DNA from: Candidatus Marithrix sp. Canyon 246
GTDB lineage: Bacteria; Pseudomonadota; Gammaproteobacteria; Beggiatoales; Beggiatoaceae
Length of the DNA stretch: 64,000 nt
NCBI RefSeq assembly: GCF_001723685.1
Contig: NZ_MCBX01000003.1
Span: 164,241 to 228,240 of the forward strand
Reading direction: 5' to 3'
The notes beneath the pieces were generated by a model. That model was not told the origin of the DNA. It was given only the letters and a program-made list of their open reading frames with translations, and did not search any database. Position 1 is the first letter of the stretch; each line of letters starts with the position of its first letter. The translations under genes and the position numbers were made by a program. This document shows positions 27,302 to 36,817 of the stretch, piece by piece.

Positions 27302-28089
27302 GCCAATTGCATTATCTGAAGATGTGCATCATATGGTAGAGCCTAATACCACCTTGCGCAGAGTTGCCATTAACTTAATGGATAAAAAACTTCTAAATTA
27401 CCCAACTGCATTTTTATGGGTAAATTTAGCGCGTTGGCAAAAAAGAGCTCATAAAATTAAAGCTGGAGAATATCTGATAAATGTTGGAATTTCAAACAAG
27501 TTTTAGCCGCAATACGTAAACATCCTAAACTAATTCAAACTTTGGATGATAATGATACAATCATGGCAAAACTTGGATTTGCAAATTAGCAGCCGCTTGG
27601 AAAAAACGCGATGATAATTTACCTCTAAAAACTCCATATCAAGCTTTAATATTAGCATCAATAATAGAAAAAGAAACGGCTGCTGCTGTAGAACGCCCAT
27701 TAATTGGTGGTGTATTTACCAGACGCTTAAAAAAAGGAATGTTATTACAAACTGATCCAACAGTGATTTATGCACTATCTGAAGCTTATGATGGCAAAAT
27801 TTACAAACGAGATCTAAGAATTGATAGCCCTTATAATACTTATATATACAAAGGATTACCGCCAACACCTATCGCAATGCCCGGAATTGCAGCCATAGAA
27901 GCCGCTCTACATCCTAGCGAAGGCAATGCCTTATACTTTGTTGCAAAAGGCAATCAAGGCTACCATCATTTTTCTTCAAACTTAAAAGAACATGATTGTG
28001 CAGTGATAAAATATCTATTAACAAAACAATCATCTAGTTATAAACGCTGGTGTAGAAAACGTCCAAGTTGCTCAGCCTGCCGCCGCTAA
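27302..28089 (+). pseudogene. Internally deleted duplicate of mltG
   Basis: Homology to mltG begins at codon ~34 ([18 protein letters not shown]) and runs to the Cys-rich tail. Two deletions are visible: one joins VGI to the later SNKF segment at a ggaatt direct repeat near 27487-27491, and one joins FAN to the later LAAAWKK segment at a gcaaat repeat near 27585. The first shifts the frame and stops follow. The 3' half from 27600 is in good condition ([13 protein letters not shown]). The gene has lost its membrane anchor and is not functional. Confidence 0.88.
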
Positions 28090-28637
28090 TGAACATAGGA
28101 ATTTGTGGCAGTCATCGAACTGGCAAAACAACATTAGCAGCAGCAATTGCCAAACAAAAGCAAATAAAATTTGTAAAAACCAACACTAGCGGCGTATTTG
28201 CAGAGCATGGATTAGATCCATCTCAGCCGCTAGACTTTAAAACTCGCTTATCAATTCAACACCACGTAATAGAAGCCGCTATTACAATTTGGCAAGCAGA
28301 AACCAAAGCTTTCATAACAGATCGAACTCCCATAGACTTCATGGCTTACACACTAGCAGAAATACAAGGCGACACTGAAGTCGATTACTCTCAACTAGAA
28401 AGCTATCTCAACAAATGCTTTAAAGTATGCAAGCAATACTTTAACAAACTAATAATATTACAACCAGCAATCCCATTAGTATATGAAACTGGCAAAGCAG
28501 CCCTAAATCGCGCCTATATGGAACACCTAAATAGCTTAACCCAAGGATTATGTGCAGATGAACGGCAACATTGTACTAGTATTTTAATTCCACGCCAGAC
28601 ATTGAGTATTGAAGAACGGATTGATTTAGTTGGATAA
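28089..28637 (+). CDS. P-loop kinase-like ATPase (AAA_28), copy 2
   Basis: 182 aa, nearly identical to copy 1 at 24268 (for example IILQP here, IIVQP there). Walker A GSHRTGKTT and all other motifs are intact, although the mltG copy in front of it is broken. It therefore stays a complete reading frame, but its upstream promoter context is lost with mltG. Whether it is expressed is unknown. Confidence 0.75.
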   Translation: MNIGICGSHRTGKTTLAAAIAKQKQIKFVKTNTSGVFAEHGLDPSQPLDFKTRLSIQHHVIEAAITIWQAETKAFITDRTPIDFMAYTLAEIQGDTEVDYSQLESYLNKCFKVCKQYFNKLIILQPAIPLVYETGKAALNRAYMEHLNSLTQGLCADERQHCTSILIPRQTLSIEERIDLVG

Positions 28638-28671
28638 AAGTGATATTATAAATATTTGGGGACAAATAGAT

Positions 28672-28740
28672 ATGAATATCACAGAATTAACTAAAAAAGT
28701 TAGAGAATATTTTGCTCATAAACCACAAGCGGCAAGCTGA
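28672..28740 (+). pseudogene. Remnant of MNT-type nucleotidyltransferase
   Basis: A 22-aa frame MNITELTKKVREYFAHKPQ then stop. This is like the N-terminus of minimal nucleotidyltransferases (MntA-type antitoxins) just before their catalytic GS motif. Identification from so short a piece is tentative. Confidence 0.3.
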
Positions 28741-28771
28741 ATTAGCCACGCTTGTGTTGGTAGGGAATTGA

Positions 28772-29095
28772 TTAGAGTTTTTTTCCAAATTCTGCCATAG
28801 CATTTAATACTTCTTTCAGCTTTCTCCCAATGCTTGTTAGTTCATATTCTGTTGTTGGTGGAACTGTAGCATATACAGTTCTGGTAATTAAGCCTTTTTG
28901 TTCTAGCAGCCTCAAACGAGAGGTTAGCACCTTTGGGCTGATACCTTTTAAAGCTCTTTGAATTTCCGAATATCGCTTTTTATGAGGCAAGAGTTCTCTA
29001 ATAACCAGTGTTGTCCACTTTCCCTCGATAATCTCAGCCGTTTTTTTTACAGGACATTCTTCATTGCAAGCTTGATTTTGAGCTAAACTATCCAT
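28772..29095 (-). CDS. HxlR-family transcriptional regulator
   Basis: 107 aa from the ATG at 29095, chosen for its AAGGAG site six bases upstream; the longer frame to 29131 lacks one. The HxlR winged helix is clear: CPVKKTAEIIEGKWTTLVIRELL, RYSEIQRALKGISPKVLTSRLRLLEQKGLITR, TEYELTSIGRKL. The N-terminal Cys could be a redox sensor, as in other HxlR/YodB regulators. It is divergent from a membrane-protein/methyltransferase pair, its likely target. Confidence 0.88.
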   Translation of the reverse strand: MDSLAQNQACNEECPVKKTAEIIEGKWTTLVIRELLPHKKRYSEIQRALKGISPKVLTSRLRLLEQKGLITRTVYATVPPTTEYELTSIGRKLKEVLNAMAEFGKKL

Positions 29096-29186
29096 AATAC
29101 TCCTTACTATACTTTTGGTAATTACTTGCAAAAGTATACCTTAATTCTTATAATTTAACTTTATTTTAAAATAAAGAGTTAAAAAC

Positions 29187-29570
29187 ATGAAGAAGATGAC
29201 TTATTTATTGTACCTTGTTGGAGCTATTCAGATTATATTGGGTGTTTTTCATTTATTTCTTCCAGAGTTTTTTTTGAAAAGTACAGGACATAGTATTCCT
29301 CAAGCTGACATTTATTACCCACTAGCAATGTTAGCTGCGAGATTTATAGCCTATGGTATTGCTTTAATTTATATAGCAAAAGATCCTTTGAAATATATTT
29401 TATGGATTCAATTTATGATCTTAATTCAGTTCATAGACTTAGGAGCTGGAATATTTTATACCATGAATGGCACTGTAAATATTACAGATTCTGCTTTCCC
29501 TATGTTTAATGCAACATGGATTATTGTTCTTTTATTTTTATGGATGCCTAAACAGAGCAGCAAAGCATGA
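29187..29570 (+). CDS. Small four-helix membrane protein
   Basis: 127 aa with four predicted spans (about 6-26, 46-63, 68-90, 103-121) and no charged catalytic motif. The starting TYLLYLVGAIQIILGVFHLFLPEFF recalls small DoxX/DUF4345-like membrane proteins. It overlaps the methyltransferase start by 4 bp and is divergent from an HxlR gene. Function unknown. Confidence 0.6.
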   Translation: MKKMTYLLYLVGAIQIILGVFHLFLPEFFLKSTGHSIPQADIYYPLAMLAARFIAYGIALIYIAKDPLKYILWIQFMILIQFIDLGAGIFYTMNGTVNITDSAFPMFNATWIIVLLFLWMPKQSSKA

Positions 29571-30232
29571 TTTTATGGCTGCAAAAATATTATTTTCAGA
29601 TGCAAATTAAGATGTTGATTATCTTTAAACCCACTGTACTTTTTGACAAAATTAATGAGTTAAATTGGTATAAGAATACGCTACATCAGTGGATTGATGA
29701 TCATAAGCTTCCTACTAAAAGTAAAATATTAGAAGTCGGATGTGCAACAGGTGCTTTAACTTCATATATGGCGAAATTGGGCTATATTCCTAAAGGGGTT
29801 GATGCTTCTAATAAGATGATTGAGCTTGCTAAAACCAACCACAGTCAAATTGATTTTTTAGTTGCAAGTGTGTTTGATTTACCCTTTGAAGATAATTTTT
29901 TTGATGTCGTTATTGCTGCTTCACTTATTAATATTGTACCTGATAAGAGTAAAGCAATTTACGAACTAACTCGTACTTGTAAAAAAGGAGGTACGATTAC
30001 TATCCTTGTACCTTCAGCTAAATTTAATGATGAAAACTTAGGTTCATTACAAGCATCAGTTGGGGATTCAGAATTTTCTGTTGCTGCAATGAGAGCTTGG
30101 CACAAGCTAGCTCCAAAAATGAAAATGAGTGATATTTCAGATTTATTCAAAGAAGCAGGAATGAAAAATATCACAACCAAAAAATATTTGCAAGGTATGG
30201 TTATTTCGGTATCTGCAATAAAACATTTTTAA
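29567..30232 (+). CDS. Class I SAM-dependent methyltransferase
   Basis: 221 aa. SAM motif I is VGCATGALTSYMAKLG (about 57-72), followed by GVDASNKMIELAK, the acidic motif II region FDVVIAASLINIVPDKSKAI and KKGGTITILVPS. This is the UbiE/ubiquinone-type fold with an unknown small-molecule or lipid substrate. It is translationally coupled to the membrane protein upstream. A 33-bp palindrome lies 27 bp after its stop. Confidence 0.85.
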   Translation: MILWLQKYYFQMQIKMLIIFKPTVLFDKINELNWYKNTLHQWIDDHKLPTKSKILEVGCATGALTSYMAKLGYIPKGVDASNKMIELAKTNHSQIDFLVASVFDLPFEDNFFDVVIAASLINIVPDKSKAIYELTRTCKKGGTITILVPSAKFNDENLGSLQASVGDSEFSVAAMRAWHKLAPKMKMSDISDLFKEAGMKNITTKKYLQGMVISVSAIKHF

Positions 30233-30258
30233 TTTCAAGTCTATAGGTGTAGGGTTTC

Positions 30259-30291
30259 AGACCTGACAGGTTTTAAAAACCTGTCAGGTCT
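30259..30291. repeat. 33-bp palindrome, copy 4
   Basis: Lies between the converging methyltransferase and NADPH-FMN reductase genes, where it could act as a two-way terminator. Centre ttttaaaaa. Confidence 0.95.
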
Positions 30292-30301
30292 TTGCCAATT
30301 A

Positions 30302-30883
30302 TTATTCTAAATTGTTCATTCGGCTAGCTATTTTCACGAATTCATCAATAGTAGCTTTTAGCATTTCAGCCTGATTCTCGTTTTTTAGTTGTTCATTGTC
30401 GTCAAACGCTTGAAATCCTGAGTTAATAGCAGTTTGTGAAGGCACAACAGTTACCCCAATATTGCCAAGCATCATACGCAGAGGTACAAGTCCACGTAAT
30501 CCACCTAATCCACCCGGGGAAACCGAACCCAATGCTGCAACCTTGCCCTTGAATGCAATCAAAGCTGCTTCATTTTGTTCGTGTGGACGTGATATCCAAT
30601 CCAATGAGTTCTTCAATAGAGCGGACATGGAACTATTATATTCGGGTGATGCAATGAAGAAACCGTCGTGTTCTACAAAAACTTGTTTCAGTTTTTTAGC
30701 ATTTTCAGGAATACCATTTTGCGCTTCCAAATCACCGTCATATAACGGCATTTCAAAATCTTTTAAATCAATATATGTAACTTGTGCGCCAGCTTTTTGT
30801 GCCATATTAGCAGCTAGCTTTGCTAACTTCTTGTTTATGGAATCTTTACGCGCACTTCCTGCAAAAAATAGTAATTTAACCAT
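30302..30883 (-). CDS. NADPH-dependent FMN reductase-like protein
   Basis: 193 aa. A flavodoxin-like fold with the FMN phosphate loop GSARKDSINKKLA and the FIASPEYNSSMSALLKNSLDW motif followed by GSVSPGGLGG. Relatives reduce FMN, quinones or azo compounds with NAD(P)H. It overlaps the pirin stop by 8 bp in one operon. Confidence 0.9.
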   Translation of the reverse strand: MVKLLFFAGSARKDSINKKLAKLAANMAQKAGAQVTYIDLKDFEMPLYDGDLEAQNGIPENAKKLKQVFVEHDGFFIASPEYNSSMSALLKNSLDWISRPHEQNEAALIAFKGKVAALGSVSPGGLGGLRGLVPLRMMLGNIGVTVVPSQTAINSGFQAFDDNEQLKNENQAEMLKATIDEFVKIASRMNNLE

Positions 30884-31562
30884 GATTATTTCCTTTAGTT
30901 GTGATTACAATAATTTGCACATCATCAACCGCTTTAAAATTTAAATTATCACCGCGAATAAGATCACCATCTTTCACGATTTCATTATTCAGCTGACCTT
31001 TTCCTCTGGTGATATACGCTAGAAATTCACCATTCTTTGAAATTTCCTGATTAGCAGACAACATTCCCACTTCCATAATAGTATGGCTATCAAGCGTTTT
31101 GTCCTGATCTTTTGAGCCACCATAGATACGAGTCAATTTACCTTGCTCAAGCGTATATAACTTATAACTAGCTGGTTCACCTTCAGTCTCAGGTAAAACC
31201 CAAAGCTGTATCAGGCGATTTTTTTTATCATCAGGATTTATTTCGTTATGACTAAAGCCTTCACCGCCTGCGCGTTGAGCCTGTGCTTGATCGGTATCCA
31301 ATGATTGACCGTGTTTTAGCGAACCTTCATGGGTGATGCCTCCTTCTACAAGAATTGAGATAACATCAATTTCTTTATGAGAATGCATATGTGTCTCACC
31401 ATTGGGTTGAAAACGTGCATCCGCTAAATAAACGAAGTTACCAAGCCCATCCCATGCATCATTATCACCACCAATACGCTGATCTACAACCAGACGATGT
31501 TCTTTTAATCCTGCAAATCCACCAAGTGGCAGCTGATCTCTATGTAATATTTGTATATTCAT
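30876..31562 (-). CDS. Pirin-family protein (YhhW-like quercetinase type)
   Basis: 228 aa from the ATG at 31562 (MNIQILHRDQLPLGG); an ATG at 31586 adds eight unlikely residues. The cupin metal site HMHSHKEIDVISILVEG and GEGFSHNE with later acidic ligand fit pirins. YhhW-type members show quercetin 2,3-dioxygenase activity in vitro. Operon with the FMN reductase, divergent from an HxlR gene: a typical redox or aromatic-stress module. Confidence 0.9.
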   Translation of the reverse strand: MNIQILHRDQLPLGGFAGLKEHRLVVDQRIGGDNDAWDGLGNFVYLADARFQPNGETHMHSHKEIDVISILVEGGITHEGSLKHGQSLDTDQAQAQRAGGEGFSHNEINPDDKKNRLIQLWVLPETEGEPASYKLYTLEQGKLTRIYGGSKDQDKTLDSHTIMEVGMLSANQEISKNGEFLAYITRGKGQLNNEIVKDGDLIRGDNLNFKAVDDVQIIVITTKGNNHG

Positions 31563-31637
31563 ACCATATAATATAGTGGTGTACAATAATATTGTAAAGT
31601 AGGTACCTTTTAGTAACTGTTAAACTGGAGTGATAAT

Positions 31638-32024
31638 ATGACTAAAAAAAAGCATCAATTTGCTTGCCCAATAAGAGGCACACTAAACGTTTTTGCTGGG
31701 CGTTGGAAATCAGAAATTCTTTGGCATCTTAAAGATGGATGTATGCGATTTAACCAATTGCAAAGGTCAATTGGAAATGTTTCGCAAAAAATGCTAACTC
31801 AGCAATTGCGAGAATTAGAACGTGATGGTTTGGTCAAGCGCACACAATACCCAGAAATTCCCCCACGTGTTGAATATGAATACACAGACTTAGCGAATAG
31901 CCTTGCACCTATATTTGAAACACTTGTAGAATGGAGTGATAAGAATTATGGGGCTGTTAGTAAGGCACGGCAAAAATATGATAATCTTAATAATTACCAA
32001 AAGGATCATCAGATAATAAAATAA
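31638..32024 (+). CDS. HxlR-family transcriptional regulator 2
   Basis: 128 aa. The winged helix is CPIRGTLNVFAGRWKSEILWHLKDG, RFNQLQRSIGNVSQKMLTQQLRELERDGLVKR, VEYEYTDLANSL. The conserved N-terminal Cys is present and, in relatives, senses quinones or electrophiles. It is divergent from the pirin-reductase operon with a 75-bp gap, so it probably represses that operon. Confidence 0.9.
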   Translation: MTKKKHQFACPIRGTLNVFAGRWKSEILWHLKDGCMRFNQLQRSIGNVSQKMLTQQLRELERDGLVKRTQYPEIPPRVEYEYTDLANSLAPIFETLVEWSDKNYGAVSKARQKYDNLNNYQKDHQIIK

Positions 32025-32093
32025 TATAGATATTAAAGCTTCAATATTGGTGTCTGTTATGTATTTTTTTAATTGCTTTTATCCTTTTTAAAT

Positions 32094-32241
32094 AATTAAT
32101 AATAGCATTTTTTTGAAATTTGTCTATTAATATATGAGCTTGCGCTGACTGCGTATCCCACGTTCTAGCTTTGTAGGGTCGGTGAGAACCAACCATTTTA
32201 CTACAGATATTTCATAAGATTTTTATCGAGTTTCAGACCTG
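32094..32241. repeat. 150-bp dispersed repeat, copy 2
   Basis: Second copy of the element at 26701-26850. Here it stops within the left arm of the 33-bp palindrome (cagacctgt) and continues straight into a valS fragment. Confidence 0.85.
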
Positions 32242-32242
32242 T

Positions 32243-32356
32243 CATGATTTAGGGCGTGAGGCTTTTTTTGATAAAATTTGGGAATGGAAACAAGAATATA
32301 CTCGCCAATTACGCAGCATGGTCGCTATGGGTTATGGGCTTTCTGGGGCGGTACAT
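32243..32356 (+). pseudogene. Internally deleted valS fragment
   Basis: catgatttagggcgtgaggc, aaatttgggaatggaaacaa, actcgccaattacg and gggctttctg.ggcggtac match 34345-34500 of the intact valS downstream. Two pieces are missing. It is a displaced duplicate, not a gene. Confidence 0.85.
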
Positions 32357-32361
32357 TTAAT

Positions 32362-32562
32362 CTATACCTTCAATCTTGTTTGAATACACTCTTCTAGCGA
32401 TGGATATTGCTTTAGAATTTTTTCCTTTGTCTCTCCTGCACTTAAAAATTCAACAATTGTTTGGACTGTTACCCTTTTTCCACGTATTGTAGGTTTCCCA
32501 TTACATAAGTTAGGATAAATTGTAATTCTTCCGTCTATGTAGTTGAGTTTAATTGGTTTCAC
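32362..32562 (-). CDS. DUF433 antitoxin-like protein
   Basis: 66 aa. RITIYPNLCNGKPTIRGKRVTVQTIVEFLSAGETKEKILKQYPSLEE is the DUF433 core, a small HTH-like fold typical of VapB-type antitoxins. The last residues (CIQTRLKV) differ from the family's usual D-x-x-A-x-L ending, so a late frameshift is likely. No toxin follows; a valS fragment lies directly after it. Confidence 0.7.
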   Translation of the reverse strand: MKPIKLNYIDGRITIYPNLCNGKPTIRGKRVTVQTIVEFLSAGETKEKILKQYPSLEECIQTRLKV

Positions 32563-32677
32563 ATCTGTATATCTTCTCTGTCCACGTTGTTTGAATCATA
32601 GCTGATTTTGACTTTTTTTGTATCATTTATTTTTTTTCATGATCAAGTTATTTAATAACTAATGTTAATTTGATGTA

Positions 32678-32750
32678 AGTACAACGAATTACGTGGATAA
32701 TCTAATTAATTTGATAGACTTATTCGTTTATCCACGCCATTCGTTGTACT
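32678..32750. repeat. Palindrome family 2, copy 3
   Basis: 73 bp, almost the same as 27072-27144, with arms agtacaacgaattacgtgga / tccacgccattcgttgtact. Confidence 0.9.
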
Positions 32751-32802
32751 CTATACAACAAAAATAGGTTAGCGGCAATTAGCAGTAGAGCAACGAAGGT
32801 AC

Positions 32803-33045
32803 CTAACCAATCAGAATCATCATGAAACATTGCCATGAGAATAATAGAACACCACCCAATTTACGTAATTTGTTGCCAAATTGGTTAATTGCTTGTTTCA
32901 TTTCCCGTAAATTAAGATTATTCTTATGAATAACCTTAAAATATAATTGACTCAACACAGCAGCCAAATCCTTACCATCCTGATAATCAGAATTTCCAAT
33001 CACCAAAGCGAAACGCTCTTGTGCTGGTGCATTTGTTACTATTAA
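32803..33045 (-). pseudogene. Metacaspase/peptidase C14 fragment
   Basis: Coding sense starts upstream of any good start codon (NAPAQERFALVIGNSDYQDG) and continues DLAAVLSQLYFKVIHKNNLNLREMKQAINQFGNKL. This is the N-terminal part of caspase-like domains, ending in a frame-shifted remnant of the GGV.LFYYSGHG active-site region. The His loop is broken and the catalytic Cys part is absent. Confidence 0.7.
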
Positions 33046-33137
33046 AAAATAATAATATTATATATAAATATTTTCTTGTTAATGACATTTGTTTTTCACC
33101 TTGTACTCTTGATAAAACGTATTAGTCTTGTAATTTC

Positions 33138-33170
33138 AGACCTGACAGGTTTTAAAAACCTGTCAGGTCT
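33138..33170. repeat. 33-bp palindrome, copy 5
   Basis: Six bases beyond the ubiA stop codon on the minus strand, so it could terminate ubiA. Centre ttttaaaaa. Confidence 0.95.
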
Positions 33171-33175
33171 TTTCG

Positions 33176-34024
33176 CTAAGTATAATAATGTCCCACAATT
33201 CCAACAAAGACAGCCATTCCAAACCAATGATTATTCAAAAACGCTTGAAAACATTTTGCAGCTTCTCGATCTTTGATTAGCCATTGTTGATATATTGCTA
33301 ACATTGCTGCTATAAATATCCCTATATAATATAAATAAGTATAACCTAATAACATTCCTAAATATAACAACAAAATTATCACTATAATTTGTAAGCTTGC
33401 CACTATCACTTTATCTGCTTTGCCAAATAAAATCGCTGTTGATTTTACTCCTATTAATAAATCATCTTCGCGATCAACTATCGCATATAATGTGTCATAA
33501 ACCACTGTCCATAATATATTTATTACAAATAACAACCATGCTATTAAGGGAATTTCACCAGTTTGTGCAGCAAATGCCATTGGTATTGCAAATCCAAAAG
33601 CAGCACCTAGAAAAACTTGTGGAAAATGGGTATAACGTTTCATAAATGGATATGCAGCCGCTAATAAAGCCGCTATTACAGATAGTCCAATTGTTAAAAT
33701 ATTCATTAATAACACCAGACTAAAAGCGATTAAGCATAGAACCACAAATAATATTAAGGCTTCTTTTTCAGTAACGCGCTTAGCCGCTAATGGACGTTCA
33801 CGAGTACGTTTTACATGTGGATCAATATTACGATCTGCATAATCATTTATGACACAACCAGCAGAACGCATTAATATAACCCCCAAAATGAATACCGTTG
33901 TTACTAATACATCAGGATGACCTTGTCCAGCAATCCATAAAGCCCACAACGTGGGCCATAATAAAAGCAAAATTCCAATTGGACGATTTAAACGCATTAA
34001 TATTGCATATTGATATAATTTCAT
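33176..34024 (-). CDS. ubiA: 4-hydroxybenzoate polyprenyltransferase
   Basis: 282 aa, about eight membrane spans. It attaches the isoprenoid tail in ubiquinone synthesis. The two Asp-rich Mg-diphosphate motifs are NDYADRNID and YAIVDREDD. N-terminal LMRLNRPIGILLLLWPTLWAL is typical. Divergent from valS with 25 bp between starts. Confidence 0.95.
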   Translation of the reverse strand: MKLYQYAILMRLNRPIGILLLLWPTLWALWIAGQGHPDVLVTTVFILGVILMRSAGCVINDYADRNIDPHVKRTRERPLAAKRVTEKEALILFVVLCLIAFSLVLLMNILTIGLSVIAALLAAAYPFMKRYTHFPQVFLGAAFGFAIPMAFAAQTGEIPLIAWLLFVINILWTVVYDTLYAIVDREDDLLIGVKSTAILFGKADKVIVASLQIIVIILLLYLGMLLGYTYLYYIGIFIAAMLAIYQQWLIKDREAAKCFQAFLNNHWFGMAVFVGIVGHYYT

Positions 34025-34049
34025 AACATATATAACTAATTAAAAAAAC

Positions 34050-36779
34050 ATGGAAAAAACTTACAATCCTAAAACAATTGAACAGCATTGGTATCAAACT
34101 TGGGAACAAAAGGGTTACTTTACTCCTCAAAATGCTGATACGCCTTATTGTATTATGATTCCGCCGCCTAATGTAACTGGAACTTTACATATGGGTCACG
34201 CTTTTCAAGATACTTTAATGGATTTATTAACCCGTTATCATCGTATGAAGGGTGATCAAACCTTGTGGCAAGCTGGAACTGATCATGCCGGAATTGCGAC
34301 ACAAATGGTAGTTGAGCGACAATTAGCCGCTGATGGTCAAACCCGACATGATTTAGGGCGTGAGGCTTTTGTTGACAAAATTTGGGAATGGAAACAAGAA
34401 TCTGGTGGGCATATTACTCGCCAATTACGCCGCATGGGCGCATCATTGGATTGGCAGAATGAACGTTTTACTATGGATGAAGGGCTTTCTGAGGCGGTAC
34501 GTGAAGTATTTGTCCGTTTATATGATGAAGGTTTAATTTATAGGGGTAAACGCCTAGTTAATTGGGATCCAGTATTACATACTGCCGTCTCTGATTTAGA
34601 AGTAATTTCAGAAGAAGAAAATGGCTCATTATGGCATTTACGTTACCCATTAGCCGATGGTAATGGTGATCTAATCGTTGCCACTACGCGCCCTGAAACC
34701 ATGTTAGGTGATAGTGCCGTTGCAGTGCATCCTGATGATGAGCGTTATCAACACCTAATTGGCAAACAAATCGCTTTACCCTTAACTGAGCGTAAAATCC
34801 CCATAATTGCTGATAATTATGTCGATCCAGAATTTGGAACCGGCTGCGTAAAAATCACACCAGCTCATGATTTTAATGATTACGCAATGGGTCAACGCCA
34901 TGATTTGCCACTAATAAATATTTTTACTATTGATGCCAAATTGAATGATAATGCACCAGCGGCTTATCAAGGCATGGATAGATTTGTAGCGCGTAAACAA
35001 ATTTTAGCCGATTTAGAAGCCGCCGAATTATTAGTTGAAACCAAACCTCATAAATTAACGGTACCGCGCGGTGATAGAAGTCAGAGCATAATTGAGCCGT
35101 TTTTAACTGATCAATGGTTTGTCAAAGTCGAAGACTTAGCCGCACCAGCAATTAAAGCGGTTGAAGATGGACGTATTAAATTTGTACCAGATAACTGGAA
35201 AAAAACCTATTTTGAATGGATGAATAATATTCAAGACTGGTGCATAAGTCGCCAATTATGGTGGGGACATCGCATTCCAGCTTGGTATGATGAAAATGGT
35301 AAATTCTATGTCGGGCATTCAGAAGCACAAGTTCGTGAAAAATATCAACTAGCGGCAACGGTAAAATTACAACAAGATCCAGACGTACTAGATACATGGT
35401 TTTCATCAGCATTATGGCCATTTTCCACCTTGGGATGGCCAGAAAACACTGAGCGTTTAAAGGCTTTTTATCCAACTAGCGTACTAGTAACAGGCTTTGA
35501 TATTATATTCTTCTGGGTTGCCCGCATGATTATGATGGGTCTCAAATTCATGGATGACGTACCCTTTCATGAAATCTATATTCACGGCTTAATTCGAGAC
35601 GCTGAAGGGCAGAAAATGTCTAAATCAAAGGGTAACGTCTTAGATCCCATTGATTTAATAGATGGTATAGACTTAGAAACATTACTTGTCAAGCGTGCCA
35701 GCGGCTTAATGCAACCACAAATGGCAGCTAAAATTGAAAAGGATACTCGTAAACATTATCCTGATGGAATTCCAGCCTTTGGAACTGATGCTTTACGATT
35801 TACCTTTGCAGCTTTAGCCTCAACAGGGCGCGATATTCGTTTTGATTTAGGCAGAATAGAAGGTTATAGAAATTTTTGCAATAAATTATGGAATGCAACC
35901 CGCTATGTATTAATGAATACAGAAGGCAAAGATAGCAGCCCCACGGAATTATCCTTAGTAGATCGTTGGATAATCTCACGCTTTCAACAACTAAGCGAAC
36001 AAGTAAATCAACATATAAACAACTATCGCTTTGATTTAGCAGCAAATAGCTTATATGAATTTACATGGAATGAATATTGTGACTGGTACTTAGAATTCTC
36101 AAAACCGATGTTACAATCCAGCAACCCAGCTGGAACATTACACACTTTATTGCATGTGCTAGAAAAACTACTATGTTTGTTACATCCATTCATGCCATTT
36201 ATCACAGAAGAATTATGGCAACGAGTAACGAATAAAACTGATGACACCATCATGTTACAACAATACCCACAACCAGAACATGATAAAATAGATCCACAAA
36301 TTCAGTTAGAAATAGAATGGGTAAAACAATTCATACAAGGAGTACGACGTATTAGAGCAGAAATGGACATTGCCCCAAGCAAGCCATTACCAATTTTAAT
36401 ACAAAACGGCAATGCCGATGATCAACAAAAATTAGCAAAACATGAAAACATACTAATAAGTCTTGCCAGATTAGACAAAATCACATGGCTTAAAAAGGAT
36501 GAAGAAGCACCAGAATCAGCAATAGCCCTAGTTGGCGAAATGAAAATATTAATACCGCTAGCGGGATTAATAGACAAAGACGCTGAACTAAAGCGACTAA
36601 ATAAAGAAATGGAAAAACTAAAAAAAGAGCTAGCAAAATGCACAGCCAAACTAGAAAATCCAAAATTTACTGATCGCGCACCAGCAGCAATTGTAGAAAA
36701 AGAACGACAAAGAGTTGCAAAAATGAACTCATCTCTGCAACAATTAGAACAACAACAAACTAAAATTCGAGCTATTTAA
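34050..36779 (+). CDS. valS: Valyl-tRNA synthetase
   Basis: 909 aa. Class I synthetase: HIGH-type [15 protein letters not shown] (about 39-53), a CP1 editing domain ([11 protein letters not shown]), KMSKS in [14 protein letters not shown], the anticodon-binding domain and a C-terminal coiled-coil arm ([18 protein letters not shown]). The length is slightly under the E. coli protein. A deleted copy of its 5' part lies at 32243. Confidence 0.97.
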   Translation: MEKTYNPKTIEQHWYQTWEQKGYFTPQNADTPYCIMIPPPNVTGTLHMGHAFQDTLMDLLTRYHRMKGDQTLWQAGTDHAGIATQMVVERQLAADGQTRHDLGREAFVDKIWEWKQESGGHITRQLRRMGASLDWQNERFTMDEGLSEAVREVFVRLYDEGLIYRGKRLVNWDPVLHTAVSDLEVISEEENGSLWHLRYPLADGNGDLIVATTRPETMLGDSAVAVHPDDERYQHLIGKQIALPLTERKIPIIADNYVDPEFGTGCVKITPAHDFNDYAMGQRHDLPLINIFTIDAKLNDNAPAAYQGMDRFVARKQILADLEAAELLVETKPHKLTVPRGDRSQSIIEPFLTDQWFVKVEDLAAPAIKAVEDGRIKFVPDNWKKTYFEWMNNIQDWCISRQLWWGHRIPAWYDENGKFYVGHSEAQVREKYQLAATVKLQQDPDVLDTWFSSALWPFSTLGWPENTERLKAFYPTSVLVTGFDIIFFWVARMIMMGLKFMDDVPFHEIYIHGLIRDAEGQKMSKSKGNVLDPIDLIDGIDLETLLVKRASGLMQPQMAAKIEKDTRKHYPDGIPAFGTDALRFTFAALASTGRDIRFDLGRIEGYRNFCNKLWNATRYVLMNTEGKDSSPTELSLVDRWIISRFQQLSEQVNQHINNYRFDLAANSLYEFTWNEYCDWYLEFSKPMLQSSNPAGTLHTLLHVLEKLLCLLHPFMPFITEELWQRVTNKTDDTIMLQQYPQPEHDKIDPQIQLEIEWVKQFIQGVRRIRAEMDIAPSKPLPILIQNGNADDQQKLAKHENILISLARLDKITWLKKDEEAPESAIALVGEMKILIPLAGLIDKDAELKRLNKEMEKLKKELAKCTAKLENPKFTDRAPAAIVEKERQRVAKMNSSLQQLEQQQTKIRAI

Positions 36780-36785
36780 TAGTAA

Positions 36786-36807
36786 GGGCAATCCTTTATG
36801 GTTGCCC
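36786..36807 (+). terminator. Hairpin after valS
   Basis: gggcaatcctttatggttgccc follows the valS stop by 7 bases, with no long T-run. The same hairpin follows the Rpn-family gene (48800-48821), and a variant follows the Hpt gene (54567-54589), so it is a repeated terminator-like element. Confidence 0.55.
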
Positions 36808-36817
36808 TTGTATATCT

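Noticed and set aside
27009..27506. A 165-residue protein carrying an MltG segment
   Set aside because: The first part crosses a palindrome and noncoding DNA, and only the end is mltG-like; it is part of the deleted duplicate.
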